Part shown: positions 45,099 to 52,509 of the stretch, one piece after another | How the letters are laid out: every line of letters starts with the position of its first letter | Position numbering within the stretch: the first letter of the stretch is position 1 | Source: Levilinea sp. | GTDB lineage: Bacteria; Chloroflexota; Anaerolineae; Anaerolineales; Anaerolineaceae | Length of the DNA: 64,000 nucleotides | Reading direction: 5' to 3' | NCBI GenBank assembly: GCA_029975215.1 | Contig: JARKPO010000066.1 | Span: 62,001 to 126,000 of the forward strand | The notes under the pieces: generated by a model | What the model was told of the DNA's origin: nothing | The model's input: only the letters and a program-made list of their open reading frames with translations | The model's database searches: none | Program-made: the position numbers and the translations under genes

Positions 45099-45737
45099 TC
45101 AGGCGGTGATGAGCTTTTGGGCCAGTTTGACCGCGCGGCTGGCATCGGGTGCGTAGCCGTCGGCGCCAATTTGTTGGGCGTAGGCTTCGGTGACCGGCGC
45201 GCCGCCGATCATGACCTTCACCCGACTGCGGAGGCCGGATTCCTCTAGAGCCTGGATAGTGACTTTCATGTTGGACATCGTGGTGGTGAGCAAGGCAGAC
45301 ATGGCAACCAGATCCACATCGCCCTGGCGAACAGCTTCGACAAAGGCTTCTGGCGAAACGTCAGCGCCGAGATCCTGGATGGTGAAACCGGCACCTTCTA
45401 GCATCATGCACACCAAATTTTTACCGATATCGTGCAAGTCGCCCTTAACCGTTCCAGCAACAACTTTGCCCATCGGTTTGATGTCACCGGCCAGAAGGTG
45501 GGGTTTGAGCAGATTCAGGCCCTCTTGCATGGCGCGGGCCGAAACCAGCATTTCAGGGACGAAATATTCACCGTCCTCAAAGAGCTGGCCCACTTTGGAC
45601 ATGGCGGCCACCAGGCCCTGGTTGAGAATAGTCTGGGGATCCAAATGAGCGTCCAGGGCCTCCTGCACCTTTTGGGTGACGATGGTGCGGCTTCCGTCCA
45701 CGATGCCGTCAAAAATGGCTTGAATGAGATGATCCAT
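45099..45737 (-). CDS. Stand-alone corrinoid (B12-binding) methyl carrier protein
   Basis: MtaC/MtbC-type protein of 212 residues. An N-terminal helical cap (residues 1-85, GLVAAMSKVGQLFEDGEYFVPEML) precedes a Rossmann B12 domain with the lower ligand in GDLHDIGKNL, then SALLTTTMSNM and MIGGAPVTEAYAQQIGADGYAPDA. It would carry a methyl group between a substrate methyltransferase and an acceptor. No MtaB, MttB or MeTr gene is in the window. The purB ATG lies 186 nt downstream, so co-transcription is uncertain. Confidence 0.9.
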   Translation of the reverse strand: MDHLIQAIFDGIVDGSRTIVTQKVQEALDAHLDPQTILNQGLVAAMSKVGQLFEDGEYFVPEMLVSARAMQEGLNLLKPHLLAGDIKPMGKVVAGTVKGDLHDIGKNLVCMMLEGAGFTIQDLGADVSPEAFVEAVRQGDVDLVAMSALLTTTMSNMKVTIQALEESGLRSRVKVMIGGAPVTEAYAQQIGADGYAPDASRAVKLAQKLITA

Positions 45738-45858
45738 GATTTTCGCTCCGTTGCGTATAGATAAGAATTCCTGAAACCGCCCACAAGTTTAACCAGGGTG
45801 AAGAAAGGGAGAGTGGACGCTGAACGGCCCAACAGGAGGGTTGACTGAGCTTTGCTGC

Positions 45859-45873
45859 TTTGATTGTATCAAA
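45859..45873. promoter_or_regulatory. Palindrome 1 upstream of the signalling operon
   Basis: Perfect inverted repeat TTTGAT-TGT-ATCAAA. On the minus strand it overlaps TACAAT, a possible -10 for the corrinoid gene, so it could be an operator for that side. It is one of two 15-bp palindromes in a 364-nt intergenic region. Confidence 0.35.
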
Positions 45874-45895
45874 AATTTTAAGAAAAAACGTTCAA

Positions 45896-45910
45896 AAGTG
45901 GACGCCACTT
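45896..45910. promoter_or_regulatory. Palindrome 2 upstream of the signalling operon
   Basis: Perfect inverted repeat AAGTGG-ACG-CCACTT with the same arm and spacer lengths as palindrome 1, centred 37 bp from it and 32 bp upstream of the -35 of the kinase operon. It could bind the response regulator encoded in the operon. Confidence 0.35.
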
Positions 45911-45941
45911 AACAGTTCTGGAAACCCATGAAGTGTTTTGG

Positions 45942-45970
45942 TTGCAAATCTACAGTATGCTGTTTATAAT
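45942..45970 (+). promoter_or_regulatory. Consensus promoter of the kinase/phosphatase operon
   Basis: TTGCAA, a 17-nt spacer and a perfect TATAAT. It predicts a leader of about 125 nt before the kinase ATG. The remainder of the 364-nt intergenic region holds only the palindromes and the short leader ORF. Confidence 0.7.
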
Positions 45971-46069
45971 TTAACCGATATCGAACTATACCCTGGTGTT
46001 TTGGACGCCTTGATCACTTTGTTTGTATTCATTTATTGTTCGTAAGGTCCAAGGCGAGGGGATTGAAGC

Positions 46070-46105
46070 ATGTATTGGAGGACGCCCTGGAAACTCAACG
46101 GATGA
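46070..46105 (+). CDS. Possible 11-codon leader ORF coupled to the kinase
   Basis: ATG with GCGAGGGG eight nt upstream, encoding MYWRTPWKLNG, with a TGA that overlaps the kinase ATG as ATGA. The kinase ATG itself has no good Shine-Dalgarno at normal spacing. Translation of the short ORF could deliver ribosomes to the kinase. It could also be chance; no conservation can be checked here. Confidence 0.35.
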   Translation: MYWRTPWKLNG

Positions 46106-47967
46106 CCCACAATTTACCCAAAGGGCAGACGCCAGCTAAGCAGCTTCAACCTGGCACGATTCTGATTGATCGATATGCCATTCAAGAAGTCGTGGGGCTG
46201 GGCGGTATGGGGTCTGTGTACCGCGCGCGGGATTTGCATTTCCCCAATGTCGTGAAGCTTGTGGCTGTGAAGGAAATGATTAACCAGGCCCCGGACCCCT
46301 TGGTGCGGCAAACGATTGTGGCCAATTTTGAGCGGGAAGCCAATATTCTGGTGACCCTGGCACATCCTTCGATTCCAAAGATTTTTGATTACTTTACACA
46401 TGATGAACGCTCCTATTTGGTGGAGGAATTCGTTGGAGGAAAAGACCTGGATGCTATCCTCAACGAGTCGCAGGGGTTTTTCCCAGAAGATCAGGTGATT
46501 GCCTGGGCAATTCAGCTGTGCGATGTGATCAATTACCTGCACACCCACAAGCCGGAGCCAATCATTTTTCGCGACCTAAAGCCTTCAAATATCATGGTGA
46601 ACACCCACGGGCACATCGTATTGGTGGACTTTGGAATCGCCAAGATTTTTAAAGCCGGGCAAAAGGGGACGATGATCGGCACGGAAGGGTATTCTCCGCC
46701 AGAGCAGTACCGGGGAGAGGCTTCCCCGCTGGCAGATTTGTATTCGCTGGGGGCGACGCTGCATCACCTGCTGACACGTAAGGATCCGCGCCTGGAACCG
46801 CCATTCACTTTTGCTGAGCGACCCATTCGTAAATACAACCCAGCGGTATCGCCAGAGATGGAACTGGTGGTGAATACCGCGCTGCAATATAACCCGGAAG
46901 AGCGCTTCCCTTCGGCAGCGGCGATGAAAGAAGCCCTGCTGCTGGTGGCGAAGAAAACGGGGGCGTTGAGCAAAGTGGCGCTGCAAAGTGAACCGGTGGT
47001 GAAAGATACTTCTGTGAAACCGCTGTGGTCGTTCCGCTGCGAAGATGAGGTGCGGGGGACGCCAACCATTGAAGGCGGGGTGCTGTATGTAGGTTCGTAT
47101 GACAACAACCTGTACGCGCTGAATTCCACCAGCGGTGAATTTATATGGAAATTTCCCACGGAAGGCGGCATCGTCAGCCAGCCGCTGCTGCACGAAGGGG
47201 TGGTATACGTTGGTTCGGCGGACCGCCATTTTTACGCCGTATCAGCCCGTACGGGGAAATCCTTGTGGGCGTATGAAACCCAAGGCCCTATTCGCAGTTC
47301 GCCGCGTATGGCTGAAGGACACCTGATCATTGGCTCGGACGACGGCTATCTGCACGCGGTGAACCCGCTGACGAACCGACGTGTGTGGCTGGTTGATGCT
47401 GGCGCGGCGGTGCGTTCCACGCCGTTTGTGAGCGGGGACTATATCTATTTTGGCTGCGAAAGCGGCGAAGTGTTCTGCATTGATTTCCGCGGACAAACGC
47501 GCTGGCGGTTTCGGGCTAAGCGGGCGGTTACGTCCTCACCGCAGGTGGCCAACGGCGTGGTGTATTTTACCTCGCTGGATTCAACTGTATATGCGCTGGA
47601 TGCCAAAACGGGGTGGGTGATTTGGCGCTACCGCATGGGCAAGGGTGGGATTTCTTCGCCCTGCGCGGTGGACCGCTTTATTATTGTAGGGTCGGCGGAC
47701 GAAAATATTTACTGCCTGGACACGGGCAACGCCAAAGAGGTCTGGCGATTTAAGACCGAGCATCAGGTGAGCGGTTCGCCCGTGATCCATAAGGACTCGG
47801 TGTACTGCGGCTCTGCAGACGGCAAGGTGTACTGCCTGGAGTACCGCACGGGGCGGCTGCGCTGGAAATTTGAGACGGGCGGCCCGATTACCGGCGGCGT
47901 GGCTGTGAGCAACGATGTGCTGTACTTTGGTTCCGCGGATCATATGGTGTATGCAATCATGCCTTGA
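46102..47967 (+). CDS. Ser/Thr protein kinase fused to a PQQ-type beta-propeller
   Basis: Hanks-type kinase at residues about 25-290: VGLGGMGSVYRARD, VAVKEM, IIFRDLKPSNIMV, DFGIAK and TEGYSPPEQYRG. From about residue 310 come repeated blades with the PQQ/WD-like pattern (YVGSYDNNLYALNSTSGEFIW and six or so relatives, each with Y-x-LD or YAL and a closing W). No transmembrane helix is seen between the parts, so the propeller should be cytoplasmic. A start 22 codons earlier (TTG) exists, but this ATG fits the family. It is the first gene of the signalling operon; PP2C follows 31 nt later. Confidence 0.9.
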   Translation: MTHNLPKGQTPAKQLQPGTILIDRYAIQEVVGLGGMGSVYRARDLHFPNVVKLVAVKEMINQAPDPLVRQTIVANFEREANILVTLAHPSIPKIFDYFTHDERSYLVEEFVGGKDLDAILNESQGFFPEDQVIAWAIQLCDVINYLHTHKPEPIIFRDLKPSNIMVNTHGHIVLVDFGIAKIFKAGQKGTMIGTEGYSPPEQYRGEASPLADLYSLGATLHHLLTRKDPRLEPPFTFAERPIRKYNPAVSPEMELVVNTALQYNPEERFPSAAAMKEALLLVAKKTGALSKVALQSEPVVKDTSVKPLWSFRCEDEVRGTPTIEGGVLYVGSYDNNLYALNSTSGEFIWKFPTEGGIVSQPLLHEGVVYVGSADRHFYAVSARTGKSLWAYETQGPIRSSPRMAEGHLIIGSDDGYLHAVNPLTNRRVWLVDAGAAVRSTPFVSGDYIYFGCESGEVFCIDFRGQTRWRFRAKRAVTSSPQVANGVVYFTSLDSTVYALDAKTGWVIWRYRMGKGGISSPCAVDRFIIVGSADENIYCLDTGNAKEVWRFKTEHQVSGSPVIHKDSVYCGSADGKVYCLEYRTGRLRWKFETGGPITGGVAVSNDVLYFGSADHMVYAIMP

Positions 47968-47998
47968 TCTTTGAGAGATCGGCAGGCTGGAGGAATTT

Positions 47999-48892
47999 GT
48001 GCTGAAATTTATCAAGCAACTCTTTGAAAAGCCAAAAAGCACCACAGTAAATGTTGAGACAGCGCCTTTATCTGCCGATCAATTGGATGCGGTTGCCAAA
48101 GTAAAAAAAGAGATTCGCCCGGCGCAACTGCTGGTAGGAAGCTGCCAATCTGTGGGGATGCAGCGGAATCACAATGAGGATACGCTGATTACTCTCTCGG
48201 CGGTGGTGGCAGATGACATGACGGACCTGCCTTTTGGTATTTTTATTGTGGCGGACGGCATGGGCGGCCACCAATATGGTGAAGTGGCCAGCGGGACGGC
48301 TGCGCGGGCGATGGCAGAGTATTTAATTACCAAGTTGTACAGTTCGCTGGCGGGGCTGCGGCCTGAAGCCCAAGGAGAAAGCCTGCAGGAGATCATGGAG
48401 GCCGGCGTCAACGAAGCCAACCAGGCAGTGATCCGTAAAGCGCCGGGGGGCGGCACGACATTGACAACGGCTTTGGTGATCGGTGAGCAGGTGACGATTG
48501 CGCATGTCGGCGACAGCCGCGCGTATTTCCTGTTCAATGATGGACGGGTTCAGGCGCTGACTCAGGACCATTCGCTGGTGCGGCGCCTGGTGCAGTTGAA
48601 GCAAATCACCGAGGAAGAGGCGCTAATTCATCCGCAGCGGAATGTGCTTTATCGGGCGATTGGCCAAAACGAACCCTTCCGGCCAGATATCAACAGTTAT
48701 TTACTGCCCCACCCCGGGTATTTGATGATTTGCTCGGATGGGTTGTGGGGTGTAGTGAACGAGAACGAGATTTCTCGGATTGTATTGAATGCGCCTTCAT
48801 TGACCAGTGCCTGCCAATCTCTTATTGACGCCGCGAATGATGCGGGCGGGCCGGATAACATCACTGTCGTTCTGGTGCAGTATCTACTGTAA
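47999..48892 (+). CDS. PP2C-family Ser/Thr protein phosphatase
   Basis: Metal-dependent phosphatase expected to reverse the kinase encoded upstream. An N-terminal segment of about 45 residues precedes the catalytic domain: [14 protein letters not shown] (metal Asp), [49 protein letters not shown], and [13 protein letters not shown] at the end. All metal ligands appear present. The start is GTG directly after GGAGGAATTT. 297 residues. The next gene starts 16 nt after its stop. Confidence 0.95.
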   Translation: MLKFIKQLFEKPKSTTVNVETAPLSADQLDAVAKVKKEIRPAQLLVGSCQSVGMQRNHNEDTLITLSAVVADDMTDLPFGIFIVADGMGGHQYGEVASGTAARAMAEYLITKLYSSLAGLRPEAQGESLQEIMEAGVNEANQAVIRKAPGGGTTLTTALVIGEQVTIAHVGDSRAYFLFNDGRVQALTQDHSLVRRLVQLKQITEEEALIHPQRNVLYRAIGQNEPFRPDINSYLLPHPGYLMICSDGLWGVVNENEISRIVLNAPSLTSACQSLIDAANDAGGPDNITVVLVQYLL

Positions 48893-48908
48893 GAGAAACG
48901 GACAGCCT

Positions 48909-50378
48909 GTGGATCAAAATTATTATGAGGTTCTGGGTGTCTCAAGAGATGCCATTCCGGAAGAAATCCGGAAGGCCTATTTTGAGCATGCACGCAAGCT
49001 TCACCCCGATGCAAACCCGGACCCTGGGGCTGCAGAGCAATTCATGCGCATTCAGACGGCGTATGATGTGCTTTCGAACCCGGATCGGCGGCATGAGTAT
49101 GATGGGACGCTGCCCCCTGAGGTGGCGGAAAACTCAGTGGCAGTGTCTGTGCAGTACAGCTCATCGTTTCTGCCGCGCTTGAGCGAACCGCAGGTTATTT
49201 ATGTGTTTATGGACCTCTCCTGCCGGGCGGAGCCGGATAAGGCGAAGTCTGCCCCGCTGAACATTTGCCTGGTGTTGGACCGCTCGACTTCGATGAAGGG
49301 CGAGCGTATGGATATGGTGAAGTCCAGCGTACAGCAGTTGATTAAAAAGATGGAACCGAAAGATATCCTGAGTGTGGTCAGCTTCAGCGATCGGGCTGAG
49401 GTGGTGATCCCGCCAACGCGCATCTCAGAAATTGGAAAAGTGGCGGATCGGATCAGTCTCATCGAAACGATGGGCGGGACCGAGATTTACCAGGGTCTTT
49501 CGTTGGGGATGAGCATGCTGCATTTACGAGGCGCAGCGGCTTACACGCGTCATTTGGTACTGGTGACGGACGGTCATACCTACGGAGATGAAGAATCCTG
49601 TCTGGCGATTGCGCGTCAGGCGGCCAGCGAAGGGATTGTATTATCTGCCTTTGGGATTGGACACGAGTGGAATGATGTCTTCATGGACCACCTGTCGGGG
49701 TTGAGCGGCGGCACTTCGTTCTTCATTTCTGGCGCACAGGATATTCACAAACAACTGGAAGAGCGATTTTCGACGTACGAACAGGTGTTTGCGACGGGTG
49801 TAATGCTGGAATTAGATACAGGGCCGCTGGCCAGGCTGCGCTATGTGTTTCGATTGCGCCCAGAGGTTGGCCCCATTCCAGTGACAGACAAAATTTCATT
49901 GGGCAACCTGCATTATGGGCAGAATCATGTGGTTCTATTTGAATTTGTTACCCAACCTCTGCCTGAGGACATGGAACGGGTGAACATCAGCTTGGGAAGG
50001 CTGCGGATGGATAGTGTAAGCGAAGGCCGTTCCATACGTGTGCCGGTGCGCTTCCGGAGGCAGATATCCGCTTCCGCGGATCCCGAACTTCCGCCGCCTG
50101 CCATTGTGGATGCGATGTCGCGTATGACGCTGTACCGTTTACAGGAGCGGGCGCGGCAAGAGGTGGAGGCGGGGGATGTGGGTGAGGCTACCAAGCATTT
50201 GCAGTACCTGGCAACCCATTTGCTCTCGCAGGGCGACCGGGATTTGGCGCATGTGGTGTTGAAAGAAGCAGAGCATATTCAACAAAGTCATTCTTTTAGT
50301 TCTGAGGGACAGAAGCGGATTAAGTACGGAACGCGCGCTTTGCTGTTACCCTCTGGGCTGGAGCAAAAAATGTCATGA
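48909..50378 (+). CDS. J-domain protein fused to a von Willebrand A domain
   Basis: Residues 3-70 form a DnaJ-type J domain ([20 protein letters not shown], then HPD in KLHPDANPD), which would recruit DnaK. A vWA domain follows, with the metal site DRSTSMKG (DxSxS) near residue 130 and [13 protein letters not shown]-terminal vWA-associated beta region and a helical segment end it. No Gly/Phe or zinc-finger part of DnaJ is present. The start is GTG at VDQNYYEVL; the longer frame would overlap PP2C. Its TGA overlaps the next ATG. Likely role: a chaperone-linked adaptor for the kinase/phosphatase pair (inference). Confidence 0.85.
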   Translation: MDQNYYEVLGVSRDAIPEEIRKAYFEHARKLHPDANPDPGAAEQFMRIQTAYDVLSNPDRRHEYDGTLPPEVAENSVAVSVQYSSSFLPRLSEPQVIYVFMDLSCRAEPDKAKSAPLNICLVLDRSTSMKGERMDMVKSSVQQLIKKMEPKDILSVVSFSDRAEVVIPPTRISEIGKVADRISLIETMGGTEIYQGLSLGMSMLHLRGAAAYTRHLVLVTDGHTYGDEESCLAIARQAASEGIVLSAFGIGHEWNDVFMDHLSGLSGGTSFFISGAQDIHKQLEERFSTYEQVFATGVMLELDTGPLARLRYVFRLRPEVGPIPVTDKISLGNLHYGQNHVVLFEFVTQPLPEDMERVNISLGRLRMDSVSEGRSIRVPVRFRRQISASADPELPPPAIVDAMSRMTLYRLQERARQEVEAGDVGEATKHLQYLATHLLSQGDRDLAHVVLKEAEHIQQSHSFSSEGQKRIKYGTRALLLPSGLEQKMS

Positions 50379-50911
50379 TTATTTGTCCTAACTGCCGTCA
50401 CGAAGAAATTGCCGGATCGTTGTTTTGCAGCGAATGCGGCGCGCAGCTCATCACCACCGGCCACTTGACGACGCACAACATTCGTCGGAAGGTTTCGGAG
50501 CCAACCTCCGCTGCTAAAAGTCCTGGGCCTGTAGCAGCCCCGTCTGTCGCGGCTTCAGAGGGTGAGACTCTCATTTCACTGAATATGCTGGACAGTGGAG
50601 AGATATTATCTTTGTCTGGGCGGACGGAGTACACATTGGGACGGGTATCGGAAGGGCAGCCCATTTTACCTGATGTGGACTTAACCGCTTTTGAGGCGTA
50701 TGCGCAGGGCGTTTCGCGGCTGCATGCCTCGATTAAGATTATCAATGAATCGGTAGTGATCATGGACCTGGGATCCTCGAATGGAACGCGGATCAATGGG
50801 CAGAAAATCGTGCCGCATATTGAGTATCCGATTAATCATGGGGATGTCATTGCGTTAGGACGGCTGAAAATTCAGGCATTGATGCGCCGAAAGAATACCG
50901 CGAACCTGTAA
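50375..50911 (+). CDS. Zinc-ribbon and FHA domain protein
   Basis: The N-terminal zinc ribbon [11 protein letters not shown] to FCSECGAQL (two CxxC pairs) is followed by a Ser/Pro/Ala-rich linker and an FHA domain at about 70-170. The FHA shows [24 protein letters not shown] and [11 protein letters not shown], which together form a phosphothreonine-binding site. It is a likely reader of phosphorylation by the operon's kinase. Its ATG overlaps the J-vWA stop as ATGA. Confidence 0.9.
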   Translation: MIICPNCRHEEIAGSLFCSECGAQLITTGHLTTHNIRRKVSEPTSAAKSPGPVAAPSVAASEGETLISLNMLDSGEILSLSGRTEYTLGRVSEGQPILPDVDLTAFEAYAQGVSRLHASIKIINESVVIMDLGSSNGTRINGQKIVPHIEYPINHGDVIALGRLKIQALMRRKNTANL

Positions 50912-50922
50912 AGGAAGATGGT

Positions 50923-51162
50923 ATGCCAACTTTAATCATCCATATTCAAAATGAAGACCCTGTAATTGGGGATGTGGACGCTTTGCCAAACGCGACGGAC
51001 AATGTGTTAATTGTAAAGAATCCTCGAAAACGCGACGGTAAAGACCTTCCCTATCTGGATAACAGCGTGAACGTGGTGGTTTGGCCGTTCTGGCGCATCA
51101 ACTTTATCGAAGTGCTGCCAATGGCCGAGGAAGAAGAAATCATCACGTTTGTGCGGGAGTAA
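50923..51162 (+). CDS. Small protein of unknown function in the signalling operon
   Basis: Seventy-nine residues, MPTLIIHIQNEDPVIGDVD at the start and an acidic end MAEEEEIITFVRE. The pattern suggests a small beta-rich soluble fold with VVVWPFWRINFIEVLP. No known domain is recognised. GGAAG precedes the ATG, 11 nt after the FHA gene and 10 nt before the response regulator, so it is firmly part of the operon. Confidence 0.75.
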   Translation: MPTLIIHIQNEDPVIGDVDALPNATDNVLIVKNPRKRDGKDLPYLDNSVNVVVWPFWRINFIEVLPMAEEEEIITFVRE

Positions 51163-51172
51163 GGGAATCGTT

Positions 51173-51910
51173 ATGCCTGATGAGTCCTTTGTCAACCGCA
51201 TTATTCTGGTTGTAGACGATGAAGAGCGTATGGCGCGATTCATTCGTTTGAATTTGGAACATGACGGCTTTCAAGTGGTGGAAGCCTACCGGGGAATGGC
51301 TGCAATTCAAGCGCTGCGCGATGCGATGCCGGATTTGGTGCTGCTGGATGTGATGATGCCTGACCTGGATGGGTTTGAAGTTTTAAAACTGATTCGTGAG
51401 GTTAGTTCAGTTCCAGTGATCATGCTGACCGCGAAGGGCGAGGAAGATGACCGTGTACACGGTTTGGAGTTGGGTGCAGATGATTACATCACCAAACCTT
51501 TCAGCCCTCGTGAACTGGTCAGCCGGGTGCGAGCGGTGCTACGGCGCACCGAAACCGCGGGGAATGTTCCGCGCGACCTGATTGAGGTGGATGAGCGTTT
51601 TAAGATTGATTTTGGACGCAGAGAAGTGTGGGTAGATGGGGAGCTTGTGAAGTTGCGCCCCACGGAATACCGGTTGCTGTATCATTTGGTGCAGAATGCG
51701 GGATGGGTGATGACTTATGATCAGCTGCTGTCGAAGGTGTGGGGGTATGAATACCGTGACGAGCCGCATTATGTGCGGCTGTATGTGAACTATTTGCGGC
51801 AAAAATTGGAAAAAGACCCTTCGAACCCGCAGTACATCCTGACTGAGCGGGGGGTGGGGTATCGATTTGTGGATTTTCGACGCAAGAGCGCTGAGGGAGC
51901 GGACGATTGA
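51173..51910 (+). CDS. Orphan OmpR/PhoB-type response regulator
   Basis: Receiver domain (IILVVDDEERMARFI, phospho-acceptor in PDLVLLDVMMPDLDGFE, MLTAKGEEDD with the conserved Lys) and a C-terminal winged helix (VKLRPTEYRLLYHLVQNAGW, YVNYLRQKLEKDP, GVGYRFV). 245 residues. The start was set at MPDESF with AAGGGAAT upstream; the longer frame overlaps the previous gene. No histidine kinase is nearby. It may act with a distant kinase or be modified by the operon's Ser/Thr kinase. Confidence 0.92.
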   Translation: MPDESFVNRIILVVDDEERMARFIRLNLEHDGFQVVEAYRGMAAIQALRDAMPDLVLLDVMMPDLDGFEVLKLIREVSSVPVIMLTAKGEEDDRVHGLELGADDYITKPFSPRELVSRVRAVLRRTETAGNVPRDLIEVDERFKIDFGRREVWVDGELVKLRPTEYRLLYHLVQNAGWVMTYDQLLSKVWGYEYRDEPHYVRLYVNYLRQKLEKDPSNPQYILTERGVGYRFVDFRRKSAEGADD

Positions 51911-52080
51911 GGATTCCAATAAAGAATCTATAAACTGCTTGCAGAAATCAAACACGGGCAGATTATATTTCTTGAGGCTGAAACAGCGGTCAAAAAAATA
52001 TGTGAAATTTGGTAAAATTTGTATAGTGAAGACGGGTTAACCTCATAAGGCGGCCCGAAATAACCAAGGAGACTGAGAAG

Positions 52081-52431
52081 ATGATGAGTGAACCCATCCA
52101 TGTGACTGATGCGGCTTTTGAAAAGACAGTTCTGCAGGCTGAACTGCCAGTTGTAGTGGATTTTTGGGCGCCCTGGTGTGGGCCGTGTCGGATGGTTGCC
52201 CCGATTCTGGATAAGCTGGCCAAAGAGTATGAGGGTAAATTGATCGTGGCCAAGGTGAACACGGACGAGAACTCGGACTGGGCTAGCCGCTTTGGCGTGC
52301 AGGGTATTCCGACCATGCTGTTTTTTGCGAAGGGTAAGCTGGTACACCAGCAAGTGGGTGCGCTACCTGAACCGGTTCTTCGCGACCTGTTTTCCCAATT
52401 CATGGATGTGGTAGCCTCTGCTTCTGAATAA
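52081..52431 (+). CDS. Thioredoxin
   Basis: General disulfide reductase, 116 residues. VVVDFWAPWCGPCRMVAPIL holds the WCGPC active site, and the cis-Pro loop is GIPTMLFF. Two ATG codons are adjacent; GGAG lies 9 nt before the first. A short C-terminal tail VVASASE extends the fold. It is monocistronic, with a strong terminator; the 170 nt upstream are A/T-rich and hold its promoter. Confidence 0.93.
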   Translation: MMSEPIHVTDAAFEKTVLQAELPVVVDFWAPWCGPCRMVAPILDKLAKEYEGKLIVAKVNTDENSDWASRFGVQGIPTMLFFAKGKLVHQQVGALPEPVLRDLFSQFMDVVASASE

Positions 52432-52447
52432 GACCGAGTAAGCAAAG

Positions 52448-52480
52448 AAAAGATCTGCACCGGACCGGAGCAGATCTTTT
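52448..52480. terminator. Bidirectional terminator after the thioredoxin gene
   Basis: Eleven-bp arms AAAAGATCTGC and GCAGATCTTTT with an 11-nt loop and T runs on both exits. It serves the thioredoxin gene and the converging murA. Confidence 0.9.
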
Positions 52481-52509
52481 TTGTTGGGTGGGAAGGATTT
52501 TCAATAGCT

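Noticed and set aside
45738-46069. Cobalamin riboswitch next to the corrinoid gene
   Set aside because: I could not find the B12-box or the helices of the class in either orientation; only palindromes and a promoter are visible.
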